A stretch of DNA of 64,000 nt from Molanna angustata (Eukaryota; Arthropoda; Insecta; Trichoptera; Molannidae). The translations under genes and the position numbers were made by a program. Of this stretch, positions 33,653-43,959 are shown piece after piece; positions within the stretch are counted from its first letter, which is position 1, and each line of letters opens with the position of its first letter. The stretch spans positions 16,154,218 through 16,218,217 of the forward strand of contig OY754978.1 of assembly GCA_963576475.1 (NCBI GenBank). The letters run 5' to 3'. Below the pieces are notes generated by a model, which searched no databases, was not told the DNA's origin, and saw only the letters and a program-made list of their open reading frames with translations.

Positions 33653-33872
33653 CTGACGTTTACCAACGTGGGGCTATGACTCTCATCAATTGACACGTAC
33701 ACTTGTCCTTTGATGACAGTCTGCTCAATGAGATCTGCGAGCGGACCCTCACTCGAAACTGCTTGTTCTTTTGTGTTTTATTTTTTCCCCTTTATTCTGA
33801 CAGCCTCCTATATTGTAACCACGTCGTAACAAAAATCCTCGTTTCCTCTGTTGTCTCGCAATAGTCGACGTC
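33653..33872 (+). promoter_or_regulatory. leader with candidate tRNA-Lys-like primer-binding site
   Basis: Immediately after the LTR, 13 bases CCAACGTGGGGCT (33663-33675) match what I recall as the complement of the insect tRNA-Lys(CUU) 3' region (from memory). The first bases, which should pair with the CCA end (TGGCGCCC), are replaced by TGACGTTTA. The site is therefore diverged or I have the wrong tRNA. The rest is untranslated leader. Confidence 0.45.
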
Positions 33873-35072
33873 ATGGATTTAATCGAGAGAATAAATCTTG
33901 CAAATGCAAAAACCCTTGCTAAAGCATTGCGCGACAGAAACATCGTTCCTACCGACAATTTGGCCTCCTTGCGTTCCCAGGCCAATGCTTTTAATGCCTC
34001 CCGTCCCTTTAATACAGACAACGTAGCCATCCCCAGTAGGTCTGTAGCGTACCACTCACTTGAGAACGCCCCCGAACTGGCGTCGGTTTCCGAGAGCTCC
34101 CACACCGCCGAGAATGATCTAATAGCCCGCCCATTCTCATCCAGTTCCGAATCGAGCTCCAGACCCCAGAGCGCCCCTCCCCCAGGAACTGTCGCCTTAT
34201 TGCCCCCATCCCCAGTCGAGCCGCCCTCCAATTCGTCAAGTTATACCTCACGTGGAGATCGAGACCCTGGAGGAATCATAAACACAAACTTTGCCACGTG
34301 GCCTGTCCCAAAGTTTAACGGAACAAATGACGTCCGAGAATTCCTCGTACGCCTAGAGGAGATCGCTACTTCCCGCAGGTTCAATACTAATTTATTGTCC
34401 ACAATCATTCCTGAATTTCTTGTAGGACGTGCCTTATTATTTTATCGTACAAACCCTAGAAAGAACTGCGACTGGAACACATTGAAGAAGCTCTTTCTCG
34501 ACCGTTTTGAATCACAAACCTATTCCACCGACATCAAGCTAGAAATTTGGTCCTCTAAGCAGCAAGACTCGGAATCTGCGGCCGATTATATTTGCCGAAT
34601 CATCAACAAAAATAACTCATTGTCCTCACCCTTGCCAGAGGACGAGCTCCTTCAAGTTTTCAAAAGAGGACTCGACAAGAAGTTCCTCCCTATAATCATC
34701 GGCTCACAACCCACGACAGTATTGGATCTGGAGCGACTGTGTCTTACACTCGAACAGATGTCGCTTGGCCACAAGGACGAGACTGCCCCTACCTCCCCCC
34801 GCCGGCCCCGGCGCACCAAGGCTGCAGCCTCCTTGTCTAACCCTGAACCGCGTTCGTACAGTCCCAAATGCTACTCCTGCGGAAGAACCGGACATTTTGC
34901 AAGACTGTGCCCTAATCGGTCACGAGCGAATCCCCTCGGAAGACGAACCTCTCCCCGCTTTCAAAAGTACCAGAGAACTGACCCACAAGGTCACCCTCCG
35001 ACAACCCCCAGAAACCTCCCAGACGTTTCTAGACCCCCACCTCTCCTCCAAAAGTTGCCAAAAAACGAATAA
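33873..35072 (+). CDS. gag: Gag polyprotein of the LTR retrotransposon
   Basis: 399 residues, intact. An N-terminal alanine- and serine-rich region is followed by a retrotransposon Gag (capsid-like) core at about residues 140-310 ('FNGTNDVREFLVRLEE', 'WNTLKKLFLDRFESQ', 'YICRIINKNNSL'). A CCHC zinc knuckle follows, with C333, C336, H341, C346 in CYSCGRTGHFARLC. The C-terminus is basic and proline-rich. It forms the particle that packages the element RNA. The stop TAA (35070-35072) comes one codon after the A AAA AAC frameshift site, so most ribosomes would stop here and a fraction would enter pol. The start is the first ATG after the leader. Confidence 0.93.
   Translation: MDLIERINLANAKTLAKALRDRNIVPTDNLASLRSQANAFNASRPFNTDNVAIPSRSVAYHSLENAPELASVSESSHTAENDLIARPFSSSSESSSRPQSAPPPGTVALLPPSPVEPPSNSSSYTSRGDRDPGGIINTNFATWPVPKFNGTNDVREFLVRLEEIATSRRFNTNLLSTIIPEFLVGRALLFYRTNPRKNCDWNTLKKLFLDRFESQTYSTDIKLEIWSSKQQDSESAADYICRIINKNNSLSSPLPEDELLQVFKRGLDKKFLPIIIGSQPTTVLDLERLCLTLEQMSLGHKDETAPTSPRRPRRTKAAASLSNPEPRSYSPKCYSCGRTGHFARLCPNRSRANPLGRRTSPRFQKYQRTDPQGHPPTTPRNLPDVSRPPPLLQKLPKNE
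35060..35066 (+). promoter_or_regulatory. -1 ribosomal frameshift site A AAA AAC
   Basis: The heptamer AAAAAAC lies in the correct phase of gag (..A AAA AAC), followed by GAA TAA. A one-base slip back moves ribosomes into the pol frame, which is open across the overlap. Downstream, 35096-35104 (tcccattct) can pair with 35116-35124 (agagtggga). An outer pair gaccg (35091-35095) with cggtc (35139-35143) closes the stem. The spacing of about 29 nt is longer than the usual 5-9, so this exact structure as the stimulator is uncertain. Confidence 0.8.
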
Positions 35073-38000
35073 CCACCCAGCCCTATTATAGACCGTCCCA
35101 TTCTCAACAAAAGACAGAGTGGGAGGACTGGTTGAGATCGGTCAAACTCTTCTACAATACTAAATACCTACATGTATCAGCCATCACAAATGCGCGAGAC
35201 GATCGTCCATACCTACACTTCAAAATCAACAACATCGCCTTCCGTTCGCTCTTAGACAGCGGAGCTGCAGTTAATGTTTTGGGTGGCACATTATACAAGA
35301 ATTTCCTCGAATTGGGTTATGACCTAGTGCCGGGCGACACTTCCATTCACACAGCGGACGGCCATCCCCATGCGATCCTGGGCTCCCTCACGCTGCCCCT
35401 CAGATTTTATAAGCAAACAACCTTTGTTGAATTTCTTGTAGCTCCGTCTCTTGCAGAAGGGTTTATTTTGGGGGCACCCTTCTTGAAGAAGTCCGGACTA
35501 ACCCCGACCCTATTCCCAGATAAGGTGTCATCATTATATGCTATCAACATGCCTCCCCTGTACATTTCACCGCTGTCGACCCCTTCCTGTCTAAACTCTA
35601 CAGCCGACCTTTCTCTTGCAGAATTGAAACAACTGGATCTGCTCAAACAAGACTTCGACCAGATTGCTTATGAAAAGGTGGGACTAGGCCGCACCGACCT
35701 AGTTTCCCACATCATAGACACTGGTGATCACGCCCCGGTTAAACAAAAGACTTATCCCCTTTCTCACGTGAGACGCGAACAACTCATCGCAGAACTGGAT
35801 GAAATGATCAAACTCGACGTAATAGAACCGGCGCGGAGCCCCTGGTTGAACAATGTTTTCATTGTTCCCAAGAAAGACGGCTCTGGGCGCTTCGTACTTG
35901 ACCCACGTCGCCTTAACTCGATCACTCGCTCTGACTCTTACCGGTTGCCCAACATTCATCGCATCTTGGACAATCTGCGCGACACTAAGTTCCTCACAGC
36001 CCTGGACCTCTCCCACGGGTTCTGGCAGATGAGACTGGACGAGGAATCCAAGCCAAAGACCGCCTTCTTCGTAGAAGGCCGAGGACAGTTCCAGTTCAAG
36101 GTTACCCCTTTCGGACTAAAAAATATCCCGGCCGAAATGCAACGTATGATGGATGGACTGTTCACAGACTTGGGAGACCACGTCTTTGTATATCTTGATG
36201 ACATACTGGTATGCAGCCCGGACTTCCAGTCACACTGCAAGCTACTAAAAACTGTGTGTGACAGACTAAAACAGGCCAACCTAACCATTAAGTTAGCGAA
36301 ATCTGAATTTTGCAAACAAAGCTTAAAGTATCTCGGCCACATAGTCGACCGAGAAGGCATCAGGACCGACCCCGAAAAGATTGACGTGATGGTCAATTAC
36401 CCTAGGCCCTCAACTGTCAAACAGGTTCGCGGGTTCATTGGATTATGTGCATACTATAGAAGACACATCAAGGACTTTTCTCGTATTGCATCCCCTCTAT
36501 GCCGCCTCACCAGCAAGAAAATCGCAAAGAATAATCTCCCTTGGGACGACGAAGCTGAACAAGCCTTCGTAAGCCTAAAAAGCGCAATGATATCTTCTCC
36601 GGTGTTGAAGCCCCCCGACTATTCCCTACCATACGTACTCACCTGTGACGCCAGCGGCGTGAGCATTGGGAGCTTCCTGGCCCAAAGGAGCCCGGACGGC
36701 TCAGAGCACGCCATTGCATATTTTTCCAGGAAACTGCTACCTGCCGAAAGGTCTTACAGCACCACCGAGAGGGAACTCTTGAGCATTGTGGACTCGGTAC
36801 ACCACTTTAGGAGTTATTTAGACGGAACGCACTTCAAAGTGATCAGCGACCACGGCTGTCTTAAATACCTGAACAACTTGTCTTCACCATCGGGACGCCT
36901 GGCCAGATGGGCCTGCCGCCTCTCACAATACAGCTTCGACTTTGTATACAAAAAGGGATGCGAGAACAACTTGGCCGACGCACTAAGCAGAATTGAAGTA
37001 TCCAGTTTAACGTTCCCTACACCGTTTCAGAATGTTACTGATCCAGCCTATCTACGTCTGTTCCAGGAATGTTCGACCAATGCTAACTCCACACCCAACT
37101 ATATGATAAGTAACGGACACCTCTACAAATACTGTAAAACTGTTCCCGAAACTGACCCTCCATTCAGAAATAGCTCCTGGAAGGTCGTGGTGCCCGCCGG
37201 AGAACAGGAAAGTATCGTACAGGACTTCCACACTAACTTTTGCCACCCTGGAATCAGAAAAACTTTGGAGGTGGTCTCACGGACCTTCTATTGGAAAAAC
37301 ATTACGAACACGGTTAAACAGGTTGTATCAAAATGTGACACCTGTAAGGCATATAAACATAACAACCAAGCACCTCTGGGTTTGATGAGCGTGCCTAAAC
37401 GTCTAGATCATCCCATGCAGTCATTGAGCGTAGACCTTGTTGGGCCGCTTCCCTGTTCACATAAACAAAATATTTACATACTGTCGGTGGTCGATAACTT
37501 CACGAAATTCTTATGGGCACTGCCGTTGCGACGTGCCACAGCCCCGGCTATCACCAAGCTTATAGAAGAAAAGATCTTTCTGCCTTACGGTGTACCTCGT
37601 ACTTTAATTATGGACAACGGCAAGCAATTCATATCCAAGGATTTCAAGGAGTTCGCTGATCGCTTCGGTATACGAGACCTATTCTATAACGCGTACTATC
37701 ACCCCCAGAACAATACTGTGGAAAGATACAACTCTACCATCGTAACCGCCCTGTCAATATTAGTGGGGGAGAACCAGCGAACCTGGTGCACAATGCTGCC
37801 TAAGATCTGCTCCTGCCTCAATAATTGCGTGAACATCGCCACCGGTTACACACCGTTCTTCCTGACGCACGGGTTCCACCCCTGTCCGCATGCTTCATTT
37901 CACGACAAAATGGAACAGGTCACCAATAGCTCGGAGGAGCCAGCGAGCAAGGATAATTCTTATGGAACGAGCCTTTCAACCATGGAGCAACTTTACGAGA

Positions 38001-38272
38001 AGGTATCTAGCGCACTATTGACTGCGTTCAAAGTAAACGCGAAACGATACAACCTGCGTAGGAAACACTGCTCACTGTCCGAAGGCGCAGTGGTCTGGCG
38101 CAGGGCATTCACCCAATCTGACGCTGGAAAGTACTTCTCAAACAAGCTCGCCCCTCGATTCATCAAATGCGTCGTATCGAATAAAATTTCGGACACCATT
38201 TACGAGGTTCGCGACTGTGAGGGTAAACATAGTGGCAGGTACCATATCAAGGACCTGATTAAGTTTAATTAA
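35066..38272 (+). CDS. pol: Pol polyprotein of the LTR retrotransposon
   Basis: Read as a -1 frameshift product from 35066. Residue numbers here count from the TTG at 35132 (1046 residues), since there is no good ATG start. In order: aspartic protease with LLDSGAA (D42); reverse transcriptase with LDLSHGFWQM (D292) and YLDD (354-357); RNase H with TCDASG (D506); integrase with HHCC zinc finger (H700, C735, C738) and catalytic D768, D828, E864 (D,D-35-E). A C-terminal 'KLAPRFIKCVV' segment resembles the GPY/F module. No stop or frameshift interrupts it and all key residues are present. It copies the RNA to DNA and integrates it. Fusion with Gag is inferred from the slippery site. Confidence 0.95.
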   Translation, partial: RITTQPYYRPSHSQQKTEWEDWLRSVKLFYNTKYLHVSAITNARDDRPYLHFKINNIAFRSLLDSGAAVNVLGGTLYKNFLELGYDLVPGDTSIHTADGHPHAILGSLTLPLRFYKQTTFVEFLVAPSLAEGFILGAPFLKKSGLTPTLFPDKVSSLYAINMPPLYISPLSTPSCLNSTADLSLAELKQLDLLKQDFDQIAYEKVGLGRTDLVSHIIDTGDHAPVKQKTYPLSHVRREQLIAELDEMIKLDVIEPARSPWLNNVFIVPKKDGSGRFVLDPRRLNSITRSDSYRLPNIHRILDNLRDTKFLTALDLSHGFWQMRLDEESKPKTAFFVEGRGQFQFKVTPFGLKNIPAEMQRMMDGLFTDLGDHVFVYLDDILVCSPDFQSHCKLLKTVCDRLKQANLTIKLAKSEFCKQSLKYLGHIVDREGIRTDPEKIDVMVNYPRPSTVKQVRGFIGLCAYYRRHIKDFSRIASPLCRLTSKKIAKNNLPWDDEAEQAFVSLKSAMISSPVLKPPDYSLPYVLTCDASGVSIGSFLAQRSPDGSEHAIAYFSRKLLPAERSYSTTERELLSIVDSVHHFRSYLDGTHFKVISDHGCLKYLNNLSSPSGRLARWACRLSQYSFDFVYKKGCENNLADALSRIEVSSLTFPTPFQNVTDPAYLRLFQECSTNANSTPNYMISNGHLYKYCKTVPETDPPFRNSSWKVVVPAGEQESIVQDFHTNFCHPGIRKTLEVVSRTFYWKNITNTVKQVVSKCDTCKAYKHNNQAPLGLMSVPKRLDHPMQSLSVDLVGPLPCSHKQNIYILSVVDNFTKFLWALPLRRATAPAITKLIEEKIFLPYGVPRTLIMDNGKQFISKDFKEFADRFGIRDLFYNAYYHPQNNTVERYNSTIVTALSILVGENQRTWCTMLPKICSCLNNCVNIATGYTPFFLTHGFHPCPHASFHDKMEQVTNSSEEPASKDNSYGTSLSTMEQLYEKVSSALLTAFKVNAKRYNLRRKHCSLSEGAVVWRRAFTQSDAGKYFSNKLAPRFIKCVVSNKISDTIYEVRDCEGKHSGRYHIKDLIKFN

Positions 38273-38726
38273 GTATTAATTGTTGTGCTGAGACCCTTAT
38301 CTAGCAATAAACCTATTGATAAGTTGCAAATTGTAAACTTGGTTTCTGGTTTGATCCGCAAAAAATCAGTGGCGCCTAACGATACACTTCTCATTCCGGA
38401 TGAATTATGTAACCCCTTTTCAATTATGCCCTGCAGTCATGTACCCGTCATAAAATGTGCTGGCAATTAAAGATCGCGTGAAATTAAAGTAGTGTGAACG
38501 ATGAATTTTGTAAGGACCATCTGTAAAAGAATGATGTATGCAAGGGTATGTGTATAAATAATTGTGACCAATGCATGATTGCTAGGATCCTGTCTCCATT
38601 CCTGAAGGAGCTAGCCGCCTTCTGACAGGCATCCTAAGTGGTAGCCCTAACTGTATATAACCCCTTCCCTCCCCTTGTGTACTACTAGGAGTTCTCGCTA
38701 AAGATTTCCTTGTTAGAATACATAAG
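38273..38726 (+). other. 3' untranslated part of the retrotransposon, no env
   Basis: A 61-codon frame at 38285 has no signal peptide or membrane segment. It contains a TATATAACCCC-like stretch near 38651. No envelope-like frame is found between pol and the 3' LTR. Confidence 0.7.
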
Positions 38727-39112
38727 TTCCCGAATTGTATATTGAATTGACAACTCGTCCTTGTTTTATGTTTAATTGTTTCTGAGTTGAATATTGAATT
38801 GTCAACTCACCCTTGTTTTGTGTGTATTATTTCCGAGTTGAATACTGGATTGTCAACTCACCTTGCATTATGTTTAATTGTTTCTGAATTGAATATTGAA
38901 TTGTCAACTCACCCTTGTTTTGTGTGTATTATTTCAGAGTTGAATACTGGATTGTCAACTCGCCTTGTATTATATATAAGTGTTTCTGAGTTGAATATTG
39001 AATTGTCAACTCTCCCTTGTTTTGTGTGTATTATTCCAGAGTTGAATATTAGATTGTCAACTCACCCTTTTCTTGTGTATTATTAACGAGTTGAATACTG
39101 GATTGTCAACTC
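38727..39112 (+). repeat. array of about eight 'gagttga...tcaactc' hairpin units
   Basis: Each unit of about 50-56 bp carries GAGTTGA and, 11 bases later, its exact complement TCAACTC, separated by 'atattgaattg'-like sequence. Linkers alternate between 'cccttgttttgtgtgtatta' and 'cttgcattatgtttaattg', so the true period is a dimer of about 107 bp. The 99-codon open frame here is a by-product. Confidence 0.85.
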
Positions 39113-39196
39113 GCCATTTGGCTTGATTCCCTTCGGTTGGGTACTACTTGACCGGTGTAGAGTTAAGCAAGAGTGGTAGTACCAAGCGGTTGCGTG

Positions 39197-39850
39197 AAGA
39201 ACCTCAGTTTGCGTCTATTGTGATTGGTCCCTTGTCCTGATATTCATTGTATTTGTGAACTGTGGTTGAGAAAGGATCCCAGGTAGTAGCCTGATGCCAA
39301 CTCTTCACTTGAGGAGTCATTTTGAGGCTGTGCAAACTACAGTTCGCGTCTACCGTGATAGGCCCCTTGTCCTGATATTCATTGTATTTGTGAACTGTCG
39401 CTGCAAATGAATAATAACTTCAGTTTGCGTCTGTCGTGATAGGCCCCTTGTCCTTATATTCATTGTATTTGTAAACTGTCGTTAGGAAGGAATCCCAGGT
39501 AGTAGCCTGATGCCAAGTCTTCACTTGAGGAGTCATTTTGAGGCTATGCAGACTTCAGTTCGCGCTTACCGTGATAGGCCCCTTGTCCTGATATTCATTG
39601 TATTTGTGAACTGTCGTTACAAGTGAATAATAACTTCAGTTTGCGTCTGTCGTGATAGGCCCCTTGTCCTTATATTCATTGTATTTGTAAACTGTCGTTA
39701 GGAAGGAATCCCAGGTAGTAGCCTGATGCCAAGTCTTCGCTTGAGGAGTCGTGTTGAGAATTGGCAAGCATCGATTCGCGTCCATCGTGATGGATCGCTT
39801 GGCCAGCTATCCAGTGTGGTCACAAACTGTAGCTACAAGATTGTTATTTT
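39197..39850 (+). repeat. 216-bp higher-order tandem repeat
   Basis: The block with 'aggtagtagcctgatgcc' occurs at 39281, 39497 and 39713, spaced 216 bp. Within each, two 'gtgataggccccttgtcct'-type subunits occur, bracketed by cagttygcg and its partner gaactg. No coding frame. Confidence 0.82.
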
Positions 39851-40679
39851 CCTTTTGTGAATGTAAGTCATTAATTTTGTTGTTTCGCACATAGCAAGCG
39901 GACTGTTCAAGCACGCTTGCTCCGCGACATTATACTTATGTTTCCAGTCGGTTGCCCTGAGTGAGATATCTGATTGCTCAACTCACATGCGTGTAGGAAA
40001 GCGACTAGCTTCGAGTTCGCCGATTATTGTTAAGTTTGTTTGGGTAAGGCTGAAGAGAGTTCGCCTATTAGATTGGCAACTCTAATTCTTTCGGTGCTCC
40101 CCCCCTGTATTGTTCATCAATGGAGTGTTTTCCTAGAATTAATCATGGCTATAGGTAGAAGCTAGTTGCCGAACATTGGTATCTGTACCACACCGCTGCG
40201 CAACCCAACATATAACCCCGATCGTGTCGTATCGCGAGTAGGAGTCCTTATTCGAGTCTAACCTAGGTTTCAACGAAGTTTGAACATTAGTATGATTCCG
40301 AACTCGCACAATTAGGGCGTATTCCTTCTGAATGCTATAATCAATTATGATTCACGTACGAAACCTTGATCTTGAGTAGGGGGGCACATACCTTAAGTAT
40401 GTTACCCATTGCCTACACCCTCGACAAACCTACGATGACCAAGAGTCACTAGGTCGGTCTGACTACTGGAGGTGGTTGCGATGTACTGGTGTGACCAGCC
40501 GAGAACACGCAACTCACCATACTCCTCATAAACTAAGAATCTGGTCGTGGTTATAAGTTCCTCTCGTTACTTCTCTTCATTACAGTCAGGGTCTTTCATT
40601 CTCCCCAATTTGCACAGGCCGGCTTACGGAATTTTTTTTTCTTTTCTTTTTCTTTTTGTTTGGGTAACTTTGATTGGAG
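39851..40679 (+). other. unique 3' untranslated segment before the 3' LTR
   Basis: No gene. A pyrimidine tract (about 40631-40659: T with scattered C) lies 20 bases before the LTR. The bases directly abutting the LTR are 'gattggag', only a weak purine run for plus-strand priming. Confidence 0.6.
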
Positions 40680-42720
40680 TGTAGCGAGCGGTACGCTCAC
40701 TACGTATTTAAATAATCATCTTTTCAAATTAAATCTCGCGGCAGTAGTTACGTCTTGAACTAGTTCAAGGTCTCGCTAAAAACGCAGCTGGTGTCAAGCG
40801 GCCCGCACCGCCCCCCTCGTCCACCTACCGTTCCCCCGCGTCAACTTCCGCCATCAGTCGGCGTCTTTTTCTAACGGTTACACACCACGCTTTGTTTTGC
40901 TCCGCGATCTATCAGCGTATTCACCCAGTTCATTGTGTTTTATGCCTGGAATCGATGTAAGGCATTGTAACTAAACAGAGAGTGTCGTTATAAACTAATT
41001 ATCTAAAAATCCGAGTCGGATCTCTGAGTATACCGCCTTATGCGTGAAGGAGGCGTATAAAACAACATCGTAATACATACTTCGCTTCGTTTTTTTTTAA
41101 TTTTCTAAGTTCATTAAATTTCAAAGTGTCTTCGCGTGGTTATATGAACACATAACGAAGTGCTAACCTCTCCATCTGTTGCGTACGAGCTGTACCGTTT
41201 AAATAAATGGTCGCAAGTAATACTTGGAGACAGTTTTTTAAGTTCATTAAATTTCAAAGTGTCTTCGCGTAGTTGAATGAACACATAACGGAGTGTTAAC
41301 ATCTGAATCTGTTGCGTACGAGCTGTACCTTTTAAATAAATGGTCGCAAGTCATACTTGGAGACAGTTTTTTAAGTTCATCAAATTTCAAAGTGTCTTCG
41401 CGTAGTTGAATGAACACATAACGGAGTGTTAACATCTGAATCTGTTGCGTACGAGCTGTACCTTTTAAATAAATGGTCGCAAGTCATACTTGGAGACAGT
41501 TTTATAATTTCATTAATTTTCAAAGTGACCTCGCGTAGGTGTGTGAATCCATAACGAAGTGTTTAAATCTCTATCGGCTGCGTACGAGCTGTACCTTTTA
41601 AATAAATGGTCGCAAGTCATACTTGGAGACAGTTTTATAATTTCATTAATTTTCAAAGTGACCTCGCGTAGGTGTGTGAATCCATAACGAAGTGTTTAAA
41701 TCTCAATCGGCTGCGTACGAGCTGTACCTTTTAAATAAATGGTCGCTAGTCATACTTGGAGACAGTTTTATAATTTCATTAATTTTCAAAGTGACCTCGC
41801 GCAGGTGTGTGAATCCATAACGAAGTGTTTAAATCTCAATCGGCTGCGTACGAGCTGTACCTTTTGATTAAATGGTAGCAAGCCATACTTCGTGACTGTT
41901 TTTCAATTTCTTTCATCTTCAAAGTGACTTCGCGTGGTTGTATGAACACATAACGAAGTGTTAACACCTATGTCTGCCACACGGGATGTATACGACTGAC
42001 AGTAGGCCAACTGCCTTGTTATCACCTCGGATTAGGCTTCTCCCCTTGATGAGAGAAAGTCTGGAGCGCCTTCAACATTAGATCGCCCCTGCCGCTTCTC
42101 TTCTTCACCTCCATCACGGTTGGAAACATCAGGCCTTGTTGAATACGTGATAAGGCAATTTCTCCCCACCGTCGGACTAAAGGTTTGAGATCATTGACTT
42201 TCGCACACCCCCTTTTCGTGAATCGTCCCTAGAATTACTGATATCGACATACCCTTAGAACTAAGTTTGGTAAGAAAAAAAAAAGAAATTCCTTAATTAC
42301 TCAGTGTTGGCCCTTCGGCCTGAAAAATAAATTTAATCTGGAACTGACTTTTGAAATATTTAAATACTTAAGGCTCATATAAATGTACAATAGTGATCAC
42401 TGTTTATTTTAATTAGTTGGCCACCCTAGAAAGTAAGACTATTCTTAATCATCAAACATCACCATCATTACCTCATATCACACTAACCCATATGTACCAT
42501 TATATCTCTAATTAAATTTGTCTCTCTTTCACAAAAGAATATACAGTTTTGTTCTGGTCACGCTCGCTGTTTCTCAATTATCCACCTGTATTCCCTCTGA
42601 GAATCAAAGAAATGCTCTACCGTGTGTCCTAGCCGGACGATAGTGGATCCAGCAGAAGCAAAGGATCTGGTATGGATTTAATTTTATGAACAACAATGAT
42701 TTGTACCTCATTTCATTACA
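40680..42720 (+). repeat. 3' LTR (2041 bp)
   Basis: Same length and apparently the same sequence as the 5' LTR, including the 133-bp repeats (41106-41968) and the poly-A stretch near 42275. Ends CATTACA, then target duplicate ATGG. Confidence 0.95.
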
Positions 42721-42724
42721 ATGG

Positions 42725-43475
42725 TTGTGTTAATGATGAGGTGACCGCTAATTCTGTACCTACACGAATCTATATACACTATAGCCAATTCGTGGGCACA
42801 ACACTATTTCAATAAGTGATAATTTGCCCGGGGGTTTCTAGAAGACACACCCTTTCATCAGTGATAAGGTTTTGATTTCCTCTCGTCACCAAAAACAGAA
42901 AAGTATTTCAAGCTGTTGTTATTTTCACAAAGGTTCGTTGACTTTAAAGTTTCGCGACAAAGAAAACGAGAGAATATCATCTTGTTGTTGAAAGGACAAG
43001 ACGTACCTAAGCCATTTGAATGACAGACATTGTGATAATATTATATTGAAGCTGAGAATATTATAATAGGCGTTTACAACAACAAACCATTATACTCTTG
43101 TAGGATTTTACTTTTGTTTTAGGGCTGAATTAAATCTGCTTGATGGAATAATCTTGTGAGAATAACTTGACGCAGCTCATCACTGTTTAAGACATACTTA
43201 ATAATATATACTTACTTAAGTCAGGGAAAACCAGACAGATTTTTGAGTTCGCTCTAAAAAGTGAGATGCTTTTTTGTTTGAGAGATCAATAAATTAAATG
43301 TTAGTAACCTCTCAAAGAGCCGTTTCTTCAGACACTGGTTTTAAGTGTGTTGGCAAGTCTGATAAGTTAGTAAAATAAACTTAAATCGTAAAGTCAGTTA
43401 TCAAACGAATTTTGTAGGTAATATGCTCTGAATACGTATTATAATTTAGAAAATAAGTTAAATGTTAGGTATAGA
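42725..43475. other. intronic stretch, nothing recognised
   Basis: The sequence into which the retrotransposon inserted. AT-rich, no coding signal. Confidence 0.45.
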
Positions 43476-43479
43476 CTTG

Positions 43480-43690
43480 AGAGTTTTAGTCCCTTCTCTT
43501 TTTCTTGCCCCTCTATCCCGTACTTATGTACCAGGATCTTCTGTCATGGGTTACCACTGGACTATATACTGTACTAACATGTTGCTGTGGGTCTGCCCCC
43601 CTAAGTCTATCTGGGATGTTGAGCGCGTTCTTTGCCAAATAATCTTCATCTCTGCGCATTATGTGACCATACCATCTCATCCTATTTTTT
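43480..43690 (-). pseudogene. LINE C-terminal remnant
   Basis: Minus strand reads 'RWYGHIMRRDEDYLAKNALN' then 'IPDRLRG', the usual 'W.GH..R...' block after the reverse transcriptase. The plus-strand 86-codon frame is its shadow. Confidence 0.65.
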
Positions 43691-43959
43691 TTTCAGCTTT
43701 TCAGTTATCGGTGCAATTGTGAATGTACCTATGACATAAAGCTTTTAAATGTACGTCAAACCACGGAATAAATTATTACACAGCTAGTTTTATTTTTAAG
43801 ATTATTAACTATTGAAACTATTGATTATTACTTAATAGTATAATATAATATAGAATATAAAAACACTTTTGATTTATCAAAAAATGGGAATTTGAAATTT
43901 AATCCAAGTATCAATATCTCAGTACTTAAGGAGCTCAAAATAAAATAAAGATTGTGTAC

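Larger units (their letters stand above)
31612..42720 (+). mobile_element. complete Ty3/Gypsy-type LTR retrotransposon
   Basis: 11,109-bp element with ATGG on both sides (31608-31611, 42721-42724), 2041-bp LTRs starting TG and ending CA, gag, a -1 frameshift site, pol in the order protease, reverse transcriptase, RNase H, integrase, and about 2.4 kb of untranslated repeats before the 3' LTR. Integrase after RNase H defines the Ty3/Gypsy order. No env-like frame exists. Identical-looking LTRs and intact frames indicate a very recent insertion. It sits antisense in the 38-kb Dpr intron. Long LTRs recall the Osvaldo/Ulysses/Woot group, but that placement is only a guess. Confidence 0.96.

Noticed and set aside
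33749..34251. Minus-strand frames of 160 and 80 codons opposite gag
   Set aside because: Antisense shadows of an intact gag, with no motif.
34765..35091. 108-codon plus frame overlapping the end of gag
   Set aside because: Third-frame shadow in GC-richer gag DNA. The pol frame is the other one and carries all domains.
35956..36396. 146-codon minus frame opposite pol
   Set aside because: Antisense shadow of the reverse transcriptase region.
38285..40679. Possible env gene after pol
   Set aside because: No frame longer than about 100 codons, no signal peptide or membrane segment. The longest frame comes from the hairpin array.
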